Of a stretch of DNA of 26,254 bases, positions 14,492 through 21,050 are shown one piece after another. Both the position numbers and the translations under genes were made by a program. This stretch comes from Nitrospirota bacterium (lineage in GTDB: Bacteria > Nitrospirota > 9FT-COMBO-42-15 > HDB-SIOI813). The first letter of the stretch is position 1, and the number at the start of each line of letters is the position of its first letter. Under the pieces are notes generated by a model. It was not told the DNA's origin, did no database searches, and worked only from the letters and a program-made list of their open reading frames with translations. Location: assembly GCA_023248365.1 (NCBI GenBank), contig JAHFER010000011.1:1-26254 (forward strand), in the 5' to 3' direction.

Positions 14492-15268
14492 ATGGGAAAA
14501 ATCATTTCTATAACAAATCAGAAGGGTGGTGTAGGAAAGACCACTACGGCCATAAATATGGCCGCATCTCTTGCTGTTGCAGAGAAGTCTGTGCTTTTGA
14601 TTGATCTTGACCCTCAGGGTAATGCATCAAGCGGTTGCGGTATTGATAAAAACTCCCTAAGTGCATCAATATACCATGCCCTTACCGGTGAAAAGGATAT
14701 AAGGGATATTGTAGTGCCGACTGGGCTGAAATTTTTTAAACTTGTTCCTGCCAGCATAGATCTCATTGGCGCTGAGATAGAACTTATTGAAGCGGAGAAG
14801 CGGGAGTTTACCTTACAAAAGGCTATTGAGCCATTAAAAAAAGATTTCAATTATATTATTGTGGACTGTCCTCCTTCTCTTGGCTTACTTACAATAAATG
14901 CCCTTTCTGCTGCGGATTCTGTAATAATACCAGTGCAGTGTGAATTTTTTGCAATGGAGGGGTTGAGTCAGATAGTGAAGACCATTGATCTGGTACAGAA
15001 GTCTTTTAACAGGGAACTGATGATAGAAGGCATACTTCTCACCATGTTTGACAGCAGGAACAATTTGGCCCATCAGGTTTCTGAAGAGATTAGAGGGCAT
15101 TTTAAAGACATAGTATTTAAGAGTGTTATTCCAAGGAATGTAGCACTTGGGGAAGCGCCAAGTCATGGTAAACCAATAGTTTTGTATAACATCAATTCAA
15201 AAGGTGCACAGTCTTACCTGGAACTGGCCCTGGAGGTGATAAATAATGATAAAAAAGGCATTGGGTAG
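14492..15268 (+). CDS. parA: Chromosome-partitioning ATPase ParA (Soj)
   Basis: 258 residues, the size of chromosomal (short, no HTH) ParA. It is a Walker-type ATPase that binds the nucleoid and drives segregation of ParB-parS complexes. The deviant Walker A motif KGGVGKTT (11-18) includes the signature lysine. Walker A' LLIDLDPQGN and the VDCPPSLG switch follow. No Shine-Dalgarno site is seen before the ATG. A weak -10 (TATAAC, 14475-14480) would give a leader of only a few bases. The 3' end overlaps parB by 23 bases, coupling their translation. Confidence 0.97.
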   Translation: MGKIISITNQKGGVGKTTTAINMAASLAVAEKSVLLIDLDPQGNASSGCGIDKNSLSASIYHALTGEKDIRDIVVPTGLKFFKLVPASIDLIGAEIELIEAEKREFTLQKAIEPLKKDFNYIIVDCPPSLGLLTINALSAADSVIIPVQCEFFAMEGLSQIVKTIDLVQKSFNRELMIEGILLTMFDSRNNLAHQVSEEIRGHFKDIVFKSVIPRNVALGEAPSHGKPIVLYNINSKGAQSYLELALEVINNDKKGIG

Positions 15269-16097
15269 GGGCTTAGGTACATTAATACCTCAAATGGACA
15301 CTGTTAAGGTTGAGGGTGTGCAATCTGTGTCTGAGATTGAAGTATCAAGGATAGTACCAAACAGATACCAGCCAAGGCACGTATTTGAAGATAAGAGCCT
15401 TGAAGAGTTGGCAGATTCAATAAAAAATCACGGAGTTATCCAGCCTGTGATTGTAAGACATCTTGATAATGGTTCATACGAACTTATTGCAGGTGAGCGG
15501 CGGTGGCGGGCCAGCCAGATTGCAGGGTTAAAAAAAATACCTGTTGTTGTTAAGGATATTAGTGATGAAAAATCTCTGGAAATTGCCCTGATAGAAAATC
15601 TTCAGAGAGAAAACCTTAACTCCATTGAAGCTGCACAGGGGTATCAGAGACTTCTAAATGAGTTTAATCTCACTCAGGAAGAGATAGCAGTAAGGGTTGG
15701 TAAGGATCGTTCTACTGTTGCGAATTATATGAGACTGCTGAGTCTTCCTGAGAAGGTAAGGGCTTATCTGTCAGGTTCAATACTTTCACCCGGACATGCC
15801 AAGGCTATACTTTCCATAACAGCTCACGGTGAGCAGGTAAAGTTTGCAGAGCATCTTGTGGCCAAAGGCGCTTCTGTCAGAGAGGCAGAGGCTTGGGTAA
15901 AGACCTGGGGTGTTCAGAAGAATAAAAAGAAGGTAATTGAAAAAAGAGACCCTTCATTTAGAGAGGTTGAAGAGAGGCTTCAGCGTATTCTTGGTACAAA
16001 GGTACGGATACATGAGGAAAAAAAAGGCGGAAAGATAGTGGTGGAATATTATACTCTGGATGATTTAAACAGAATACTGGAGTTAGTTGACAGGTAA
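15246..16097 (+). CDS. parB: Chromosome-partitioning protein ParB (Spo0J)
   Basis: 283 residues. A CTP-dependent DNA clamp loaded at parS. The N-terminus (KKALGRGLGTLIP) is the ParA-interacting peptide. The ParB/Srx CTPase domain includes RYQPRHVFEDKSLEELADSI and the GERRWRA motif. It is followed by ENLQRENLNSIEAAQGY and the parS-binding helix-turn-helix (about 120-180, with GKDRSTVANYMRLL and SPGHAKAIL). A C-terminal dimerisation segment ends the protein. A strong GGAGGTGA (15232-15239) inside parA sets the start. mnmA begins 12 bases after the stop. Confidence 0.97.
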   Translation: MIKKALGRGLGTLIPQMDTVKVEGVQSVSEIEVSRIVPNRYQPRHVFEDKSLEELADSIKNHGVIQPVIVRHLDNGSYELIAGERRWRASQIAGLKKIPVVVKDISDEKSLEIALIENLQRENLNSIEAAQGYQRLLNEFNLTQEEIAVRVGKDRSTVANYMRLLSLPEKVRAYLSGSILSPGHAKAILSITAHGEQVKFAEHLVAKGASVREAEAWVKTWGVQKNKKKVIEKRDPSFREVEERLQRILGTKVRIHEEKKGGKIVVEYYTLDDLNRILELVDR

Positions 16098-16109
16098 CGG
16101 AAGATGTCA

Positions 16110-17195
16110 ATGCCAGGGAAAAAGGTCTTAGTAGGAATGAGCGGCGGCATAGATAGTTCAGTAACCGCTATGCTTTTGGTTAAGCAAGGTTATGACGTTA
16201 CAGGTGCAACTCTAAAGATTTGGGAAGAAGGGGCCTATCTCGACGGAAAATGGCATGAGCGCTCCTGCTGTAAGATAGGGCTTGCAAAGTTTGCTGCGGA
16301 AAACTTAAAGATTCCTTATTTTGTGTGGGATGCCTATAAGGAATTCAGGCAAATAGTAGTTGATGACTTCTGTTCGGAATATATAAAGGGAAGGACGCCA
16401 AACCCATGTGTAAGATGTAATGAAAAGATTAAGTTTTCTCTCCTCCTTGAAAAGGCTGCCGGCATTGGTGTGGACTACGTTGCTACAGGCCATTATTCGC
16501 GTATAATCTATAATCCTGAAGATAAAAAATATCATCTTAAAAAGGGATTATACTCTGCAAAAGATCAAAGTTATTTTTTATACAGACTCTCGCAAGACCA
16601 ATTATCAAAAATTATGTTTCCACTTGGTGAATATAAAAAAGATGAGGTTTCTGAACTGGCAAAGACTCTTGACCTTCCTGTTGATGAGATCAAAGAGAGT
16701 CAGGAGGTATGCTTTGTTACAAGAGAGGGTTACCAGGAGTTCATCTCCAATTACCTTCCAGCTTCTGTAAATCCGGGAAGATTCGTTACAACTTCCGGAG
16801 ATGTATTAGGGGAACATAGAGGTATTGCCTTTTATACCGTTGGACAGCGAAGGGGGCTTGGCATAGCTGCTGGAGAACGGCTTTATGTAACACGCATTGA
16901 TACAACAAGGAATGAGGTAGTTCTGGGGACTGATGATGAATTATTGGCATCGGGACTTATAGCCGGTGATGTTCATACAATAAGCGGAAAACTATTTACA
17001 CAAAGCAGGGAGCTGCAAGCAAAAATAAGATACAGGAGTGAACCGGTAAAAGTATCTGTGGTCCCCTTTGAAGCCAGGCAGGTCAGAGTGCTCTTTGATA
17101 AACCCCAGCGGGCTGTTACTCCAGGACAGTCAATCGTGTTTTATGACGATGATGAGGTGATTGGAGGGGGAATTATTCAAGAAAGTAATGGGTAA
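16110..17195 (+). CDS. mnmA: tRNA-specific 2-thiouridylase MnmA
   Basis: 361 residues from the ATG at 16110. Another ATG two codons upstream touches the GGAAG site directly and is less likely. The enzyme adenylates and thiolates C2 of uridine 34 in Lys, Glu and Gln tRNAs. The PP-loop is GMSGGIDSSV, with Ile where Val is usual. Counted from the upstream ATG, the catalytic cysteine is Cys102 (GRTPNPCVRCN) and the persulfide partner Cys203 (SQEVCFV). The later FYTVGQRRGLGI and the C-terminal beta-barrel (KIRYRS) are present. It is joined to parAB by a 12-base gap, an unusual neighbour, and acts on the same nucleotide as MnmE/MnmG. Confidence 0.95.
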   Translation: MPGKKVLVGMSGGIDSSVTAMLLVKQGYDVTGATLKIWEEGAYLDGKWHERSCCKIGLAKFAAENLKIPYFVWDAYKEFRQIVVDDFCSEYIKGRTPNPCVRCNEKIKFSLLLEKAAGIGVDYVATGHYSRIIYNPEDKKYHLKKGLYSAKDQSYFLYRLSQDQLSKIMFPLGEYKKDEVSELAKTLDLPVDEIKESQEVCFVTREGYQEFISNYLPASVNPGRFVTTSGDVLGEHRGIAFYTVGQRRGLGIAAGERLYVTRIDTTRNEVVLGTDDELLASGLIAGDVHTISGKLFTQSRELQAKIRYRSEPVKVSVVPFEARQVRVLFDKPQRAVTPGQSIVFYDDDEVIGGGIIQESNG

Positions 17196-17204
17196 CTGGA
17201 ATGA

Positions 17205-17274
17205 AAATACTAAATTCTAAACAATTTGTATTTTGAATTTGTTTAGGATTTAGAAATTAGAATTTAGGATTTTA
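17205..17274. repeat. AT-rich palindromic intergenic repeat
   Basis: AAAATACTAAATTCTAA (left) is nearly complementary to TTAGAATTTAGGATTTT (right), and an inner pair AAACAA / TTTGTTT encloses a TATTTTGAA centre. The string is built from variants of AAATTCTAAA and resembles low-complexity repeats common between genes of environmental bacteria. It separates convergent mnmA and the PGK-like gene and might act as a weak bidirectional transcription stop, but there is no clean T-run after a GC stem. Confidence 0.6.
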
Positions 17275-17297
17275 CCGTGAAGATTTTTCGGATGAAT

Positions 17298-18812
17298 TCA
17301 CGGATGTTCTCTGCGGGCCAGTTGCTTTTTTATAACTGCTTTTCTAAGTTCTTCATACTGAAGGCCGTAGCCGCCTTCGAGTAGCTTTCTTGAACTCATA
17401 ATAAGTGAAATTGTAACAGGCGAGTCAAAGGCGGTCTCTAACAATGTGGACCCGCCTCCTGTTGATCGAAACCCCATATCGAGTTTTCTCCTGCTCGCCT
17501 CTTCATAGGAAGATGTTACAAAATTTGTACTGCCGCCGCCGATCTCTTTTACAGCATCCCTGTTTTTATCAATAGCATCAATCATCCTGTGTGTTCCCTC
17601 AACATACCTTTCATCATCTACACCGAGAGGACCATTCCAGACAATAGTCGCTGCCTTTTCTACTACACTTGTATAAAGCTCCTTTGTCTTATCACCAATA
17701 TCCACAATCTCATCATCGTCGTTCAGTTCATGTAATAGCACAGACTTTAAGATAGCCCCGTCCCTTTCAATTTCGTAGTCTACAGGAAGGATTAATCTTC
17801 TCCCCTGAAGAGGATTGGGGTCTTTAAACTGGAAGTCGTTATATAGTCTTAATAAACCCTGTGAAAGGTTTATCTCTTCTGCATTATACTGATAACCGCT
17901 TTCTGCAGCAGACTCAAAACCCTTGAGCCGCACTTCACGCAGCCCTCTAAGGTCTTTCTTAATCTCTCCGGGCAGCCCTCTAAGGTCTTCCTCTTTTAAC
18001 ATTGTCAACTGTGCATAAACAAAGGCATACATCAGATGACCGCCTACAAGTACGTAATCAACAAGCCTCTCTCCTATATGAAGATTTAAATCCGGGTTAA
18101 ACATATTGCTCCAGTGGGTTGTCTTTTCTGCTCTAAAGATTGTTCTCATAAGCTGGAGACTATCCTCGACCTTATCTCCACCTACGATTACAATGTAAGG
18201 TGAGCCAGGTTTTTTTATCTTCATGTGTGCCTCAATCTCATCAACAAGGAGGCTTCCTGCAAGTCCGGGAATGAATTCATGGATTCTGTTGGATGAGGTC
18301 TCTTTTCTGTGGGCTGTTCCAAATGAATTCTGAATGCTTAAATCTACAACAGAAGTCAAAGCCTTTGCCAGACTTTCCTCATTCTTTGTTTCATCTGTGT
18401 GAAATCTGATATTGTCGAGGAGGGGGATTGCCCCTCTTTTAAAAAGGTTCTTTAAATAAGCAGCATTAAATTGTTCTGGAGAAAAAGCACCTTTGTCAGG
18501 GTCAAACCTGATAATCTCTATCTCTTTTCCCAGGGCACTTGAGAGGGGAGGGCATACAGGGTCAAGTGTTAGTGACGGATCAAATCCCTTTGGTCTTCCA
18601 AAGTGCGTTACTAATAAAGGGATAACACCGGCGTTAATCAGTTCCCTGATAAATGGAGCGGCCATAAGTATTCTGAATGCGTCAGCCACATGCGGGTTAT
18701 TTCCACTATCATGGATAATAGGGACATTGAAGTCAGATTTTACAAGGGCAATCTTGCCTTCGAGTTCTCTTAAATAATCAGAGGCCTTTAAATAACCTAA
18801 TGCTCCGTCCAT
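17298..18812 (-). CDS. Divergent phosphoglycerate-kinase-family protein
   Basis: 504 residues, about 100 longer than normal PGK. The 3-phosphoglycerate side is kept: SDFNVP, VADAFRI, HFGRPKG, DNIRFH and FGTAHRKETS. The nucleotide side is altered: GGAKVSDK reads GGDKVEDS; GPMGVFE reads GPLGVDD; IGGGDT reads IGGGST; and the last glycine-rich loop reads STGGGSTLLE. DIG.KT is present. Extra sequence lies around residues 230-340, including two 11-residue units starting DLRGL (about 275-296) encoded by an 18-base exact direct repeat. It starts directly after the kbl stop codon, with GGGGGA as ribosome-binding site inside kbl, so it is coupled to threonine catabolism. It may be an authentic lineage-specific PGK or a paralogue with a different phosphoryl donor or acceptor; activity cannot be judged from sequence alone. 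Confidence 0.85.
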   Translation of the reverse strand: MDGALGYLKASDYLRELEGKIALVKSDFNVPIIHDSGNNPHVADAFRILMAAPFIRELINAGVIPLLVTHFGRPKGFDPSLTLDPVCPPLSSALGKEIEIIRFDPDKGAFSPEQFNAAYLKNLFKRGAIPLLDNIRFHTDETKNEESLAKALTSVVDLSIQNSFGTAHRKETSSNRIHEFIPGLAGSLLVDEIEAHMKIKKPGSPYIVIVGGDKVEDSLQLMRTIFRAEKTTHWSNMFNPDLNLHIGERLVDYVLVGGHLMYAFVYAQLTMLKEEDLRGLPGEIKKDLRGLREVRLKGFESAAESGYQYNAEEINLSQGLLRLYNDFQFKDPNPLQGRRLILPVDYEIERDGAILKSVLLHELNDDDEIVDIGDKTKELYTSVVEKAATIVWNGPLGVDDERYVEGTHRMIDAIDKNRDAVKEIGGGSTNFVTSSYEEASRRKLDMGFRSTGGGSTLLETAFDSPVTISLIMSSRKLLEGGYGLQYEELRKAVIKKQLARREHP

Positions 18813-20006
18813 TTATCCCCCTTTAAGGATTCCTAATTGTTTACCTGCCGTCCTGAAAGTCTCCAGGGCAAAATCAAGATCTCCTCTGGTATGAGCCGCT
18901 GAAATCTGAACCCTTATTCGGGCTTTTCCCTTTGGAACTACAGGATAACTGAATCCTACCACATAAACACCTGACTCAAATAATCTTCTTGCCATTTCTG
19001 CCGCCAGTTTTTCTTCATAGAGCATAACAGGCACAATTGGATGCACGCCTTCTCTGATATTATAGCCCATTCCGCTGATCTCTCTCCTTAAGTATGCGGT
19101 ATTTTCCATGAGTTTATCCCTTAAACCTGCTGTCTTTTCTATGATACTTAGCGCTTCCAATACAGCCGCCGCTATCACAGGCGGGAGGGAATTTGAAAAT
19201 AGATATGGTCTTGATCTCTGCCGCAGCATGGAGATTATCTCCTTGTGACTGCTTGTAAATCCTCCTGAAGCACCCCCAAGTGCCTTACCAAGGGTACTTG
19301 TAATAATATCTACCTTTCCCATTACATTACAATATTCTGCAGACCCTCTTCCGGTTGGACCAAAAAAGCCTGTGGCATGAGAGTCATCAACCATTACAAG
19401 TGCATCATATTTCTCCGCCAGCGTACAAATATCTTTTAGAGGTGCTACATCCCCATCCATCGAAAATACACCATCCGTAGAAATAATTCTGAACCTTGCA
19501 CTGCCAGCCTCTTTTAAATTTTCTTCGAGATCATTCATGTCCATATGTTTGAATCTTAAACGTCCTGCCTTACATAATCTTATTCCATCAATTATAGAGG
19601 CATGGTTTAGTTCATCAGAAAGTACGGCGTCTCTTTCATCAAATAATGCCTCAAAGAAACCTGTGTTTGCGTCAAAGCAAGAGGTGTAAAGAATAGACTC
19701 TTCCATATTGAGAAATGAAGAAAGCCTTTTCTCCAGTTCTTTGTGTATTTCCTGTGTCCCGCAGATAAACCTCACAGAGGACATGCCGAATCCCCATTTT
19801 TCCAGTCCGGACTTTGCCGCCGCTATAATATCAGGATGGTTAGACAGGCCTAAGTAATTATTGGCACACATGTTGATGACTTGTTTGCCTTTAACGTTTA
19901 TATAAATACCCTGAGCGGAAGCAAGTAAACGCTCTTCTTTGTAAAGACCTGCCTCCTGAATACTTAGCAGCTCTTTAAGGAGATGTTCTTTAATAGATAA
20001 ATACAT
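18813..20006 (-). CDS. kbl: Glycine C-acetyltransferase (2-amino-3-ketobutyrate CoA ligase)
   Basis: 397 residues, family length. A PLP enzyme of the alpha-oxoamine synthase group that cleaves 2-amino-3-ketobutyrate with CoA into glycine and acetyl-CoA. Visible: CANNYLGLSNHP (48-59), the SCFDANTGFFEALF cofactor-binding segment, DELNHASIIDGIR with the stacking histidine, DDSHATGFFG (207-216), and Lys241 in TSTLGKALGGASGGF, which forms the Schiff base. The ATG shares one base with the tdh stop (TAATG). The tdh-kbl order is the classic threonine-degradation operon and makes Kbl more likely than the related 8-amino-7-oxononanoate synthase. Confidence 0.95.
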   Translation of the reverse strand: MYLSIKEHLLKELLSIQEAGLYKEERLLASAQGIYINVKGKQVINMCANNYLGLSNHPDIIAAAKSGLEKWGFGMSSVRFICGTQEIHKELEKRLSSFLNMEESILYTSCFDANTGFFEALFDERDAVLSDELNHASIIDGIRLCKAGRLRFKHMDMNDLEENLKEAGSARFRIISTDGVFSMDGDVAPLKDICTLAEKYDALVMVDDSHATGFFGPTGRGSAEYCNVMGKVDIITSTLGKALGGASGGFTSSHKEIISMLRQRSRPYLFSNSLPPVIAAAVLEALSIIEKTAGLRDKLMENTAYLRREISGMGYNIREGVHPIVPVMLYEEKLAAEMARRLFESGVYVVGFSYPVVPKGKARIRVQISAAHTRGDLDFALETFRTAGKQLGILKGG

Positions 20007-21046
20007 TATTCCAAATAAAGTACGACCTTAACCGCCTTTTTGGGCCTCTGCAGAAGCAGTTCAAATCCCTTTTCAAAATCATCAAAGGGTAGTTTGTGTG
20101 AAATGATTGGTGATATGTCAAGTCTGCCTGACTTAAGCAGGTTATGCATTCTGTACCAGGTATCAAATAAGATTCTACCATTTATTCCGTAGATAATAAT
20201 CCCCTTGAATATGATCTGATTTGTAATGTCAACGGTGACGGGGTTTGAGAAGAGCCCAAAGGCAGATAGTCTCCCCCCTTTTCTAAGCAAATTAAGCCCC
20301 TGTTCTAATCCCTTTGCACTTCCTGACATTTCGAGGACAACATCTACCCCTGTCCCCTCAGTTCTGCCCATTATTGAGGATTCAAGTCCTTCTTCATCCC
20401 CATGAAATACAGCATCTGCCCCCATTTTCTTTGCAACGTCGAGCCTCGGTTTATTATGTCCTATAAGGCCGATCCAGCTTGCACCGGAGGCTCTTGCAAC
20501 ACCAACAGAAAAAAGGCCAATAGGCCCGTCTCCAATAATCAGAACTGATTTTCCAGTGACAGGCTCAACGAGCGTACAGTATAAGGCATTTCCGAGAGGG
20601 TCCTGAACAGATGCAAACTCCGGAGGCATATTAATATCGTTTTTCCAGACCCCTCTTGCAGGCACAGAAACGTATTCTGCAAAGCAACCATTTATATCAA
20701 TGCCAAGAATCTTAAGATTACTGCATATATGCTGCTGGCCGATCCTGCATTGTAAGCAATGACCACAGAAAATATGGCTGTCAGCAGTGACATAGTCTCC
20801 CACAGAGAAGCCGCTTACGCCCTCTCCAACCTTTACAACATCTCCAGCAAATTCATGACCGGTTATTAGAGGAGTGGTTTTTATTCTGTTCTGAGCCCAG
20901 GAGTTCCACCTGTATATATGCAGGTCAGTGCCGCAGATCGAGGTTGTTCGTACTTTTATCAGTATCTCGCCATGTTTTTCAGAGGGGACTTCAACAGATG
21001 TCATTTCAAGACCTGAATGTGGACCGGTCTTTACTATGGCCTTCAT
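20006..21046 (-). CDS. tdh: L-threonine 3-dehydrogenase (zinc-dependent)
   Basis: 346 residues from MKAIVKTG at 21046, the usual N-terminus of the family; an ATG seven codons earlier overlaps the kinase gene. It oxidises threonine to 2-amino-3-ketobutyrate with NAD+. It is a medium-chain alcohol dehydrogenase. Numbered from the upstream ATG, catalytic zinc ligands are Cys45 (SICGTDLHIYRW), His71 and Glu72 (GHEFAG), and structural zinc is held by Cys101, 104, 107 and 115. The Rossmann motif is GDGPIGLFSVG, and the C-terminal GRILFDTWYRM is typical of Tdh. The start codon is four bases after the sensor-kinase stop, so translation is probably coupled. Confidence 0.94.
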   Translation of the reverse strand: MKAIVKTGPHSGLEMTSVEVPSEKHGEILIKVRTTSICGTDLHIYRWNSWAQNRIKTTPLITGHEFAGDVVKVGEGVSGFSVGDYVTADSHIFCGHCLQCRIGQQHICSNLKILGIDINGCFAEYVSVPARGVWKNDINMPPEFASVQDPLGNALYCTLVEPVTGKSVLIIGDGPIGLFSVGVARASGASWIGLIGHNKPRLDVAKKMGADAVFHGDEEGLESSIMGRTEGTGVDVVLEMSGSAKGLEQGLNLLRKGGRLSAFGLFSNPVTVDITNQIIFKGIIIYGINGRILFDTWYRMHNLLKSGRLDISPIISHKLPFDDFEKGFELLLQRPKKAVKVVLYLE

Positions 21047-21050
21047 CTTT

